A stretch of 43,818 nt of DNA, from positions 1 through 43,818 of the forward strand of contig NZ_WOVL01000037.1 of assembly GCF_009737085.1 (NCBI RefSeq), given 5' to 3'. Below the pieces are notes generated by a model. That model was not told where the DNA came from. It was given only the letters and a program-made list of their open reading frames with translations, and did no database searches. The position numbers and the translations under genes are program-made. This stretch comes from Paenibacillus sp. NEAU-GSW1 (GTDB lineage Bacteria > Bacillota > Bacilli > Paenibacillales > Paenibacillaceae). Every line of letters starts with the position of its first letter. Position 1 is the first letter of the stretch. Positions 8,292 through 16,771 of this stretch are shown here, one piece after another.

Positions 8292-9743
8292 ATGAACAAA
8301 TGGTTGAAGCCAAAGCCAATACTGGCTGCCGCAGCGGCAATGATCGCATTAACGGGATGCAGTTCAGGGGGAAACAGCGCCAAGGACGAGCGGCAAACGC
8401 TCCGGGTTATGTACTACGAGGAGCAGTCTTTTTATCAGCAGTACGGCATGCTCTTCTCGGCCATTTATCCGAATGTGAACATCGAGGTTGTGTCTACGCA
8501 ATCGATCCGGCCGGAAGAAGGCGAAGATTATAATAAGCTGATGGACGATTTCATTGAGAAAGAACAGCCCGATATTGTCATGCTTGATTCGGAAAGATAT
8601 GCGAAAAGCGCGGCGGACGGCAAGCTTGCTGCGTTGGACAGCTTGATTGAGAAGGACAAGTACGATACGGAAGGTTTAGTTCCGGGAATGCTGGACTACT
8701 TAAAGGAAAAGGGCGGCGGCCAAATCTACGGCTTGTCGGCTGATTTTTCAAGCCAGGCCTTGTATTACAATAAGGATCTGTTCGACAAGTACGGCATCGA
8801 ATATCCGAAAGATAAAATGAGCTATTCCGAAATGATACAGCTGGCTAAACGGTTCCCTACGGACGGCGAGGGCAAGGACCGTGTTTACGGCCTGAAGTTC
8901 GGTTACAGCGACAGCCTATTTGATATAGGAACTCAGCTAGGCGGCGCGCTTAGCATGAACTACGTCAACGGGACGAAACAGGAAATGACGATCAATACGA
9001 CAGGTTGGAAGTCGGTATTCGAAATGGCGCTTGATGTGATAAATTCGAAGGCGCTTTATTTGCAAAACCAGCAATCGATGGACGGAGAAAAAACATACGA
9101 AGACTATTTAATGGGAGATCCGTTCTTATCGGGCAAGGTAGCAATGATGATTGACGGACCTTATTTTATGACTCAACTGAAACAAGCGCAAGTTTATTTG
9201 AAAGATGAAGAGAAAGAAAAGCTGATCAGCAATTGGGATATGGTGACGGTACCGGTCGACCCGGCGAATCCGGAATACAGCAGTATGGTTAACTTCTACA
9301 ACATCTTTGGAATTAACAGCAAGGCGGCGAATACGGAAACGGCATGGACCTTCTTGAAGTACATTACCGGTGACGAATTTGCCCGCGTAAGTTCTAAATC
9401 ATACGGATACGGCAACTTCCCGGTTCGTGTCAAATATTTCGATAATCCGGACAACCGCAATTTTGCCGCCTTTTATGCTTTAAAGCCTAACCCGTTTAAT
9501 ATGTACAAAGATTATGACAAGCTGCCAGAGAAATTCAATCAGGAATTTTACGGCGCGGCTCAGGCGGAGCTGGAGAAGGTTAAAGCCGGCAGTGCAACGA
9601 TTGACGATGCGCTCGCGCAGCTTCAGACGGTAGGTCAAGGGATGATTGATCAAGGGAAAGCCGCTCAAGCGGAGAAGAAGGAAGAGCCGGCAACGGATTC
9701 GCAAGCCGCTGAATCGAACGCAACCGAGGGAGCTTCGCAATAA
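8292..9743 (+). CDS. Extracellular solute-binding lipoprotein, copy 1
   Basis: This 483-residue protein resembles family 1 ABC solute-binding proteins. A lipoprotein signal ends in ALTGC with Cys23. The body contains features typical of sugar-type binding proteins, such as PDIVMLD, LYYNKDLFDKYGI, LSGKVAMMIDGPY and AWTFLKYITG. The C terminus is a low-complexity Ala/Glu/Ser tail. The next gene encodes a close paralogue along the entire length. Neither has a permease or ATPase gene beside it, so the transport partner is unknown. They may instead act as sensors or share a remote ABC system. Start: the ATG at 8292 follows GAGGAG by 12 nt. A GTG at 8280 is too close to that site. Confidence 0.88.
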   Translation: MNKWLKPKPILAAAAAMIALTGCSSGGNSAKDERQTLRVMYYEEQSFYQQYGMLFSAIYPNVNIEVVSTQSIRPEEGEDYNKLMDDFIEKEQPDIVMLDSERYAKSAADGKLAALDSLIEKDKYDTEGLVPGMLDYLKEKGGGQIYGLSADFSSQALYYNKDLFDKYGIEYPKDKMSYSEMIQLAKRFPTDGEGKDRVYGLKFGYSDSLFDIGTQLGGALSMNYVNGTKQEMTINTTGWKSVFEMALDVINSKALYLQNQQSMDGEKTYEDYLMGDPFLSGKVAMMIDGPYFMTQLKQAQVYLKDEEKEKLISNWDMVTVPVDPANPEYSSMVNFYNIFGINSKAANTETAWTFLKYITGDEFARVSSKSYGYGNFPVRVKYFDNPDNRNFAAFYALKPNPFNMYKDYDKLPEKFNQEFYGAAQAELEKVKAGSATIDDALAQLQTVGQGMIDQGKAAQAEKKEEPATDSQAAESNATEGASQ

Positions 9744-9767
9744 GTATAAGCGTAAAATAAATATACC

Positions 9768-9807
9768 AAGCCAAAGAATCCGGTAACGGAACCTTTGGCT
9801 TTTTTTC
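9768..9807 (+). terminator. Terminator between the paralogous lipoprotein genes
   Basis: Stem AAGCCAAAG (9768-9776) / CTTTGGCTT (9793-9801) followed by T-rich sequence. It shares the loop string ATCCGGTAACGG with the terminator at 8132-8166. Confidence 0.9.
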
Positions 9808-9832
9808 ATTTTTAATAAATTTTTCCAAAAAA

Positions 9833-9861
9833 TGAAACCGAAACCGATTTTATAACGTCTA
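9833..9861 (+). promoter_or_regulatory. ECF-sigma-like promoter of the second solute-binding lipoprotein gene
   Basis: TGAAAC (9833-9838), 17-bp spacer, CGTCTA (9856-9861). This is an exact fit to the SigM/SigX-type consensus as I know it, with the same spacing as the promoter of the paralogue. Confidence 0.65.
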
Positions 9862-9909
9862 TTCCATGATGGGGCCTATTAGATCAATATTAGAGGAGTG
9901 TTACAAGAG

Positions 9910-11370
9910 ATGATGAAATGGATGAAACGAAAGCCTATGCTGGCTTCCGCGGCAATGATGATCGCGTTGACAGGCTGCAGCTTTGGCGGGGGCAATGACG
10001 CTAAAGACGAGCAGCAAACGCTGCGGGTAATGTTTTATGAAGAGCAATCTTTTTATCAGCAGTATGGCATGCTTTTCTCGGCGCTTTATCCGAATGTGAA
10101 CATTGAGGTGGTGTCTACGCAATCGATCCGGTCCGAAAACGGGCAGGAAGAGTATAACAAGCTGCTGGATGCATTTATCGAGAAGGAACAGCCCGATATT
10201 ATTTTGCTTGATCCGGAAAGATATTCTAGGAGCGCGGCAGAAGGCAAGCTTGCCGAGCTGGACAGTCTGATCGAGAAGGACAAGTACGAAACGGAAGGCC
10301 TTGTTCCGGGCATGCTGGACTTTTTGAAGGAAATGGGCGGCGGTAAAATTTACGGTTTGGCGGGCGATTTTTCGAGCCAGGCCTTGTATTACAATAAGGA
10401 TCTGTTTGACAAATACGGCATCGAGTATCCGAAAGACAAAATGAGCTATACCGACCTTATTCAACTGGCTAAACGCTTTCCGACAGACGGCGAAGGCGAG
10501 GAACGCGTATACGGTTTGAAATTCGGCTATAGCAACAACTTGTTCGATATGGCTGTCCAGATGGGTTCAATTCAGAATATGAGCTATGTCAATCCTTCCA
10601 AAATGGAAATGACAATCAATACGGCAGGCTGGAAGACAACCGTTGAAACAGCGCTTGATGCGATCAATTCGAAGGCGCTTTATGTCGAAGACCCACAAAA
10701 TATGATGGGCGGAGGCTCGTATGAGGAGTATCTGCTCAGCAATCCCTTTTTGTCGGGCAAAGTGGCTATGATGACTGAAGGGCCATATATTATGCAGCAA
10801 ATTAAACAGGCGAAAAATTTTTTGAAAGAAGACCAGCAATCGAAGCTTGTCAGCAATTGGGACCTCGTTACGGCTCCGGTCGACCCGGCGAATCCGGAAT
10901 ACAGCAGCATGGTCAAATTCTATAACATTTTTGCTATTAACAGCAAAGCGGCTAATAAGGATGCGGCATGGTCCTTCCTGAAATATATAACCGGAGACGA
11001 ATATGCCCGCGTTACGTCCAAATCGTATGGCTTCGGCAATTTCCCGGCTCGGGTCAAGTACTTGGACAATCCGGACAATCGCAATTTTGCGGCATTCTAT
11101 ACATTGAAGCCTAGCACTTTTAATATGTATAAAGATTATGACAAGCTGCCTGAAAACTTCCAGATGGAATTTATGGGCGCGGCGCAAATGGAGCTGGATA
11201 AGGTGAAAAGCGGCGGAGCGACGATTGATGAAGCGCTCTCCCAGCTGCAGACGGTTGGCCAAGGAATGCTTGATAAGGGCAAAAGCGAGCAAGCCGGCAA
11301 GAAGGAAGAGCCGGCAGCGGATTCGCAAGCCGCTGGAACGGCTGAAGGTACTGCCACAGGCACGCAATAA
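9910..11370 (+). CDS. Extracellular solute-binding lipoprotein, copy 2
   Basis: This 486-residue paralogue of the preceding protein has the same lipobox (ALTGC, Cys23) and the same motif order: PDIILLD, LYYNKDLFDKYGI, LSGKVAMMTEGPY and AWSFLKYITG. It also has a similar Ala/Glu/Thr-rich tail. Long blocks are identical, so the pair comes from a tandem duplication that carried promoter and terminator along. The codons differ enough to show it is not very recent. The ATG at 9910 lies 12 nt from GAGGAG, as in copy 1. No permease or ATPase lies nearby. Ligand unknown. Confidence 0.88.
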   Translation: MMKWMKRKPMLASAAMMIALTGCSFGGGNDAKDEQQTLRVMFYEEQSFYQQYGMLFSALYPNVNIEVVSTQSIRSENGQEEYNKLLDAFIEKEQPDIILLDPERYSRSAAEGKLAELDSLIEKDKYETEGLVPGMLDFLKEMGGGKIYGLAGDFSSQALYYNKDLFDKYGIEYPKDKMSYTDLIQLAKRFPTDGEGEERVYGLKFGYSNNLFDMAVQMGSIQNMSYVNPSKMEMTINTAGWKTTVETALDAINSKALYVEDPQNMMGGGSYEEYLLSNPFLSGKVAMMTEGPYIMQQIKQAKNFLKEDQQSKLVSNWDLVTAPVDPANPEYSSMVKFYNIFAINSKAANKDAAWSFLKYITGDEYARVTSKSYGFGNFPARVKYLDNPDNRNFAAFYTLKPSTFNMYKDYDKLPENFQMEFMGAAQMELDKVKSGGATIDEALSQLQTVGQGMLDKGKSEQAGKKEEPAADSQAAGTAEGTATGTQ

Positions 11371-11379
11371 TGATAAACA

Positions 11380-11424
11380 GGGCTATCCCCGGCCATCAAA
11401 GATGGCTGGGGATAGCCCCTTTTT
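11380..11424 (+). terminator. Strong terminator after the second lipoprotein gene
   Basis: Stem GGGCTATCCCC / GGGGATAGCCC with inner GCCATC / GATGGC, followed by CTTTTTC. Confidence 0.95.
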
Positions 11425-11427
11425 CAT

Positions 11428-11455
11428 TTGGAATCTCTCCATTTTGTGCTAAAAT
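11428..11455 (+). promoter_or_regulatory. Candidate sigma-A promoter for the HAD-DUF456-flippase operon
   Basis: TTGGAA (11428-11433), 16-bp spacer, TAAAAT (11450-11455), directly behind the terminator and 41 nt before the start codon at 11497. Confidence 0.5.
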
Positions 11456-11496
11456 GGCAGTATAACAAACATTAGAGAGCGAATGCTGGAGGGAAC

Positions 11497-12243
11497 ATGG
11501 GAGATTACAAGCTGATCGCGCTAGACATGGACGGAACGTTATTGAACGAGCAAAGCGAAATTAGCAAGGAGAATGGTGAATGGATACAGCGCGCTCTGGA
11601 TGCGGGCATAACGGTCAGCTTCTCGACCGGACGCGGCTTCCGCAGCGCGTTGCCGTTTGCGGAGCAGCTCAAGCTGGAGACGCCGATGATTACGGTTAAC
11701 GGCAGCGAGGTTTGGCAGAAGCCGCATGTGCTTCACAAACGGACGCTTCTTAGCCCGGGCTATGTGAAACGGCTTCATGAGGTCGCGCAGCAACATCCGG
11801 GCACTTGGTTCTGGGCGTATACGACGGAAGAAGTATTCAATCTGGAGCGCTGGATTAATCCGGCAACCGATTATGAGGCGCATCATTGGCTGAAGTTCGG
11901 TTATTACACGGAGGATGAGCAAGTGCGTCAACGTATTTATGACGAGGTAGCTGAATGGGGCGCGCTTGAAATTACAAATTCATCGCCTTGGAATTGGGAG
12001 ATGAATGCGAAGGGCATTACGAAGGCAAGCGCGATTCGTGAGCTGTGCTCGCTTATGGGCATTGAAATGTCGCAGGTCGTCGCCGTCGGCGACAGCTTGA
12101 ACGACATCGCTGCCATTCGCGAAGCGGGATTGGGCGTTGCAATGGGCAATGCGCAAGAGGCGGTTAAAGAAGCGGCGGATGCCGTGACGTTGACCAACGA
12201 CGAGCATGGCGTTGCCGAGGTTATTAAGCGATACGTATTGTAG
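11497..12243 (+). CDS. HAD superfamily Cof-type phosphatase
   Basis: This 248-residue cytoplasmic hydrolase belongs to the Cof/IIB subfamily, which dephosphorylates small phosphorylated metabolites. Motif I is DMDGT (nucleophile Asp10, acid Asp12), motif II lies in the FSTGRG region, and motif IV is GDSLND (Asp199, Asp203). The segment GLGVAMGNA after motif IV is typical of Cof proteins. A good ribosome binding site (GGAGG) precedes the ATG. It is first in a run of three closely packed genes with a DUF456 protein and a flippase. The substrate cannot be read from the sequence. Confidence 0.92.
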   Translation: MGDYKLIALDMDGTLLNEQSEISKENGEWIQRALDAGITVSFSTGRGFRSALPFAEQLKLETPMITVNGSEVWQKPHVLHKRTLLSPGYVKRLHEVAQQHPGTWFWAYTTEEVFNLERWINPATDYEAHHWLKFGYYTEDEQVRQRIYDEVAEWGALEITNSSPWNWEMNAKGITKASAIRELCSLMGIEMSQVVAVGDSLNDIAAIREAGLGVAMGNAQEAVKEAADAVTLTNDEHGVAEVIKRYVL

Positions 12244-12259
12244 GAGAGGTTGAGCGAGA

Positions 12260-12745
12260 ATGGATATTTTAGGCTGGTCGCTTGTTATTCTGCTGTTTGT
12301 TGTCGGCATGGCCGGCGCTATTTACCCGATATTGCCGGGCGCGCTGGCTATTTACGGAGCCTATTTCGTGTATGGCTGGTTTTTTTCTTTTGAACCTTTC
12401 GGATGGTTTTTCTGGACGGTGCAGACGCTGATCGTCATTATATTATTCATAGCGGACTATGCGGTCAGCGCTTGGGGCGTCAAGCGATTCGGAGGTTCCA
12501 GGGCGTCTGTAATCGGGAGTACGATTGGCATTATTGTCGGCCCGTTTGTTATTCCGGCATTTGGACTTATTATCGGCCCGTTCGTCGGCGCGGTCATCGG
12601 CGAGCTGATCATTGGAACGAAATTCGTCGATTCGCTTAAAAGCGGCTGGGGCTCGCTAGTCGGACTGCTGACGAGCGTCGTCGTGAAATTTATTTTGCAG
12701 GCGGCGATGATCATCTTGTTCATCGTATGGATCATTTGGTTTTAA
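12260..12745 (+). CDS. DUF456 family membrane protein
   Basis: This 161-residue, very hydrophobic protein has about five membrane segments. Glycine-rich stretches (FGGSRASVIGSTIGIIVGP and GLIIGPFVGAVIGELI) are characteristic of DUF456 proteins, whose function is not established. It lies 16 nt after the HAD gene and 33 nt before a flippase gene, probably in one operon. The ATG at 12260 has AGGAGAGG upstream. Confidence 0.85.
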   Translation: MDILGWSLVILLFVVGMAGAIYPILPGALAIYGAYFVYGWFFSFEPFGWFFWTVQTLIVIILFIADYAVSAWGVKRFGGSRASVIGSTIGIIVGPFVIPAFGLIIGPFVGAVIGELIIGTKFVDSLKSGWGSLVGLLTSVVVKFILQAAMIILFIVWIIWF

Positions 12746-12778
12746 GCAGAAACAGAGAAACGTAGAGGGAAATCCGTC

Positions 12779-14440
12779 ATGAAAAAAGATTCTTTAATCA
12801 AAGGCACGCTTATTTTGGCCGCTGCCGCGCTTATCGCCCGGTTTCTCGGCATATTCCAGCGCATTCCGCTGGAGCATATTTTGCAAAATGAAGGGGAAGC
12901 GCATTTCGCCATCGCCAATACGCTGTATTTGACCCTTCTTGTCATTGCGACAGGCGGCATACCAAGCGCAATCAGCAAGCTTGTATCCGAGCGGTACGCG
13001 CTACAGCGGCCGGAGGAGGCGCAGCGCATTTATCAGGCATCGCTCGTCTTTGGCGCTGCGGCAGGCGTATTGTTGACGGCGCTCATTTATGCCGCTGCTC
13101 CGTATTACGCTGTACATATTGCGAAAACGCCTGGAGCGGAGCTGGCGATTCGCGCGATCGCGCCTACACTGTTGATATTCCCTATTATCGCGATGATGAG
13201 AGGCTATTTTCAAGGCCGTCAAATTATGTCGGCCGGCGGAATTTCACAAATTATCGAACAGATTTTGCGCGTCGTTGTCGGCGTCGGTCTTGCGCTTCTA
13301 GTATTGGCATGGGGGTGGGGCGACAGATGGGCCGCAGCGGCAGCGTCGTTCGGCAATGTGCTTGGCGGCGCAGGCGCGCTAATTGTAATGCTATGGTTTG
13401 CCTTCAAGCTTAAACGCTCGGATCGCAGGGAACGGGCGGCTGCCAAGTCAAGCCTTACTGAAGCGCCAGAAGCAGCCGAGGTTCCGAAAGGCTCCAGATT
13501 GCCCTACCGCACCATTTATCGTGAAATTTTTACGATTTCGATTCCGATCGTGATCACGGCGATGACCGTGCAATTGATCTATACGTTCGACGCTTCCTTC
13601 CTGATCAGGCTGACCCAGGGATGGTATTACGAGAACTACAAGGAGGCGCTTGCCGTCCTTGGCGAGTTCAACTTTAAAGCGCAATCGATTGCCGGCATTC
13701 CGCCGATTCTCGCCATCGCGCTGAGCACCTCGATTATTCCGGTCATTTCCGCGGCCTATTCGCTTCGTAATATGAGCGAAGTTCAGAGGCAAACGGCGCT
13801 CGTTCTGCGAATCGTTCTGTTTACCGGTGTGCCGGCCGCTTTGACGCTCACTGCGGCTGCCTATTCCGTAACGGGACTACTGTTCAGCAGTCCGTCCGGC
13901 AGCGGCGTCGCAGCCGCATTGACCGCAGGAACCGTATTTCAGGCGACGATGATGACGACCAATTCGATTCTGTTCGGTCTTGGCAAGCCGCGCCAGCCGA
14001 TGATGCATACGTTTGTCGGCATCGGCTTGAAGGGGCTGCTGAGCGTTGCGCTGGCTCCGCTCCTTGGCATATACGGACTTATTATCGCCTCGACGGTTTG
14101 CTTTATTGCAATTACGTGGCTCAATCTGGAGACGATCAATAAAGAAGTCAAACTAGTCGTGCTGGGACGCCGCTGGGTTCCTTATTTGCTGACGATTATG
14201 GTGTCTATCGCCGGCGGCTGGGGTGCGGAGCTTGGCATGCGCAAGCTCGCGAGCGGCTTGCCGGACAAGCTGGAATATTTGGTTGCCGCTGCGGCAGCCG
14301 GCATCGTTGTCGTCGTCCTTTACTTGGGGCTGCTTGCTGTGCTCCGCGTCGTGACGTACGAGGACGCAAAGTCGTTCCCTGGTCCTCTTCGCAAGCTGTT
14401 TGTTGTGCTGCTGAAGCCATTTCAATCGAAATCGGCTTAA
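12779..14440 (+). CDS. MurJ/SpoVB-like polysaccharide or lipid II flippase (MOP superfamily)
   Basis: This 553-residue protein has about 14 hydrophobic segments and no signal peptide. The N terminus (LIKGTLILAAAALIARFLGIFQRIPL) and the motifs GIPSAISKLVSER, MRGYFQGRQIM and ISQIIEQILRV match the putative polysaccharide biosynthesis / YtgP-SpoVB family. Members move lipid-linked cell-wall precursors across the membrane. A lipid II flippase role is plausible but not proven by sequence. A basic cytoplasmic loop occurs at about 203-235. It is the last gene of the HAD-DUF456-flippase run. I see no convincing terminator before the next gene at 14550. Confidence 0.9.
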   Translation: MKKDSLIKGTLILAAAALIARFLGIFQRIPLEHILQNEGEAHFAIANTLYLTLLVIATGGIPSAISKLVSERYALQRPEEAQRIYQASLVFGAAAGVLLTALIYAAAPYYAVHIAKTPGAELAIRAIAPTLLIFPIIAMMRGYFQGRQIMSAGGISQIIEQILRVVVGVGLALLVLAWGWGDRWAAAAASFGNVLGGAGALIVMLWFAFKLKRSDRRERAAAKSSLTEAPEAAEVPKGSRLPYRTIYREIFTISIPIVITAMTVQLIYTFDASFLIRLTQGWYYENYKEALAVLGEFNFKAQSIAGIPPILAIALSTSIIPVISAAYSLRNMSEVQRQTALVLRIVLFTGVPAALTLTAAAYSVTGLLFSSPSGSGVAAALTAGTVFQATMMTTNSILFGLGKPRQPMMHTFVGIGLKGLLSVALAPLLGIYGLIIASTVCFIAITWLNLETINKEVKLVVLGRRWVPYLLTIMVSIAGGWGAELGMRKLASGLPDKLEYLVAAAAAGIVVVVLYLGLLAVLRVVTYEDAKSFPGPLRKLFVVLLKPFQSKSA

Positions 14441-14549
14441 GGGCAGCGCAACCGTAATGCCAGCCTCCAAACATTTTAATCCAAAGCGATTCATATATTG
14501 AAACGGACTGGCTTCAACATTATTCACTCTGGGGAGAGGGGAACCAACA

Positions 14550-16148
14550 TTGAAAAGACTGTTCACCGTTAGAAAGGGACTGGCATTGCTGCTCTCGCTT
14601 GTTCTTGTCATCGCGGCCGGCTGCCAAGCGGTAGGCGGCGTCGACTTGAACAGCGTATTGAAAAACGTTTTGAAGGTAAGCTCTATGGAAGGCAAGCAAA
14701 CGCTTGAGGTGAAGCTGCAGCTGAACAAGCATGCGGCGGACGAAATGGAAGCGGAAGAACTTGAGCTTTTGCAATTGTTCTCGAATTTTAAAGTTCAGTT
14801 GGATGAAGTGAAGGTGCAAGACGAAACGCATGCTTCCTACAAAGGAAAGATTATTTTCGGCAAGAACGCTACCGTAATCGGATTCGGCTTAAAGCTGTCC
14901 GATGAGGCGGCAGTTATCGATATTGATGGGGCGAAAGCTCCGATCTACTTGGATATGACGCAAGAAGGTTTAACTGATATCATTGGCATTGAAACCGAAG
15001 GCGCAACAGAAGAAGAACAAGCTTCGCTGACGGAGCTCGGCCATAAGCTTATTGACGGCGCAGGCAACTACATCATTAATAATTTGCCGAATCCGGACAA
15101 GCTTACGGTTGAAAAAGTCGAACTGCCGATCAACGGCCAACAGACCGCTTTATTTCATGTTGCAACTGAGCTTGACGGTCCTGCGATTTGGGAATGGATC
15201 AAGAGCTACATTGATGCGTTGATTGCCGACAAAGAAGGGCTTAAGCAGTTTGTTGCGACGATGGTAACACTTCTTGCCGAGCACGAGGGCGTATGGGAAT
15301 CCGCCGACGCGATCGTAAATCCGATCGAAGAGCTGAATCTTGACTTGCAGGGCCAGTCGAAGGAAGATATCATCAATGAGACGGTTAAAGATATTATGGA
15401 AACGTTAACGCTAACTAAGCATGACCTTGAGGAATTAGAGTCGGAAGAATGGCGTACGCTTGAAGACTTGTTCAACGAGGACACGACGGTGAAAGCAGAG
15501 CTCTATGTGGACAGCAAACTGGATATCCGCAAGCAGGTGCTTGAAGCAACTATTGAGCCGGATCAAAGCTTCTTCTTCCCGATTGACGGGATTACTATTC
15601 GTGCCGTAGCTGAGCGCTGGAATGTGAATGGCGAAGTAGTAGCGGATGAGCCGGTTGTATCGGACGATATGTTTTATGCAGATGAGCTTTCATTAATGCC
15701 GAGCTTAGAAGTGCTACGCATGTTCGACAAACAATCGGGAGCGTACAACTTGCTTAAAAACAAGTTTCATATGAATCGGCAAATCGTTGAGCTGCCTACT
15801 GATTACGTCGTATATCCTGCAATTTTAACACCGGAATATATTACTTTGATTCCGCTGCGTGACGTTGCTGAGTTAATGGGCGCTGAAGTAACCTTTGATA
15901 AGCAAACGAAAAAAGTTAAAGTTATGGATAAGGTGACGAATACGACGATTTATGTTGAAGAAGGCAGCGATACAATGTCGGTTAACGGTAAAGACACAAC
16001 AATGCCTTTCCCGGCGACTGCAATAAATGGCGCTATGTATGTGCCTGCACGCAGTTTTGCAGCGGCGATTAACGCAAAAATTCATTGGGAATCCTACTTT
16101 GACGATGGAGATTTAGATACTTTTATCATTGAGCGCGAAGTCGCTTAA
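14550..16148 (+). CDS. Lipoprotein with C-terminal copper-amine-oxidase-type stalk domain
   Basis: This 532-residue protein has a lipoprotein signal ending in IAAGC (Cys25). A long acidic region of unknown fold covers about 30-400. The C-terminal ~120 residues resemble the copper amine oxidase N-terminal (stalk) domain: an initial strand segment, LIPLRDVAELMGAEVTFD, KVKVMD, and PFPATAINGAMYVPARSFAAAI. In Paenibacillus-type genomes this domain commonly serves as a surface module without any oxidase, and no catalytic oxidase residues are seen. The TTG start at 14550 follows a very strong G-rich ribosome binding site. It is followed 30 nt later by a thioredoxin gene, possibly co-transcribed. Role unknown. 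Confidence 0.85.
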   Translation: MKRLFTVRKGLALLLSLVLVIAAGCQAVGGVDLNSVLKNVLKVSSMEGKQTLEVKLQLNKHAADEMEAEELELLQLFSNFKVQLDEVKVQDETHASYKGKIIFGKNATVIGFGLKLSDEAAVIDIDGAKAPIYLDMTQEGLTDIIGIETEGATEEEQASLTELGHKLIDGAGNYIINNLPNPDKLTVEKVELPINGQQTALFHVATELDGPAIWEWIKSYIDALIADKEGLKQFVATMVTLLAEHEGVWESADAIVNPIEELNLDLQGQSKEDIINETVKDIMETLTLTKHDLEELESEEWRTLEDLFNEDTTVKAELYVDSKLDIRKQVLEATIEPDQSFFFPIDGITIRAVAERWNVNGEVVADEPVVSDDMFYADELSLMPSLEVLRMFDKQSGAYNLLKNKFHMNRQIVELPTDYVVYPAILTPEYITLIPLRDVAELMGAEVTFDKQTKKVKVMDKVTNTTIYVEEGSDTMSVNGKDTTMPFPATAINGAMYVPARSFAAAINAKIHWESYFDDGDLDTFIIEREVA

Positions 16149-16178
16149 ACAGATATTATTTCGGGAGGATGAGTGTGT

Positions 16179-16529
16179 ATGAACAAACTGTCAACAGATG
16201 CCGCATTCCGCGAAGCGGTGCAAAGCGAAGATATCATTACGGTAGCTGTATTTAAAACGACTTGGTGTCCGGATTGCCACTTTATTGAGCCGTTTATGCC
16301 GGAAGTCGAACAAAATTATAACGGAAAAATCAACTTCTATGAAATCGATCGCGATGAACTTCCCGATCTATGCTCGGAGCTTAATATTCTCGGCATTCCT
16401 AGCTTTGTCGCTTTCCGCGGCGGGCAAGAGCTGATTCGCTTCGTAAGCAAACTGCGCAAATCGCGCGAAGAAATCGAACAGTTTCTGGAGCGCGCTGTTC
16501 AAGTAGCGGAGACGCTGCCTAGAGGCTAA
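16179..16529 (+). CDS. Thioredoxin family protein
   Basis: This 116-residue cytoplasmic thioredoxin-fold protein carries the active-site motif WCPDC (Cys30, Cys33). The cis-proline segment LGIPSF is also present. CPDC is not the canonical CGPC, so its redox potential may differ from that of TrxA. The C-terminal helix is basic and acidic, as in other small Bacillota thioredoxin-like proteins. ATG at 16179 and GTG at 16173 share one GGGAGG site, and either may be used. A clear terminator follows. Confidence 0.9.
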   Translation: MNKLSTDAAFREAVQSEDIITVAVFKTTWCPDCHFIEPFMPEVEQNYNGKINFYEIDRDELPDLCSELNILGIPSFVAFRGGQELIRFVSKLRKSREEIEQFLERAVQVAETLPRG

Positions 16530-16544
16530 GAAGTAGTAACGACA

Positions 16545-16587
16545 AATGGCTTCCTCGCGTTTTTCGCGCGACGGAAGCCATTTTCGT
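16545..16587 (+). terminator. Terminator after the thioredoxin gene
   Basis: Stem AAATGGCTTCC / GGAAGCCATTT with inner CGCG / CGCG, followed by TTTTCGTT. The next 180 nt carry only a TATAAT at 16727-16732 without a good -35. Confidence 0.88.
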
Positions 16588-16771
16588 TAGGATGCGCAGG
16601 TTCGATTCGGGAAGTTGCCGGCGGAAACGGATTTTTTGGGTGACGATGTCGTAACATAAAGTTCAAAGTTGCTTTTAAATACGGAAACGTCACATTTTTA
16701 ACATGGCTTTTGCCAATTGTTATCGCTATAATGTGAGGTGAAAAGAAAACCCGAAAAAAGGTGATTTTATT

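Noticed and set aside
16727..16732. TATAAT upstream of ctaA as a full promoter
   Set aside because: The nearest -35-like hexamers give spacers of 11 or 23 bp, so I only mention it as an isolated -10.
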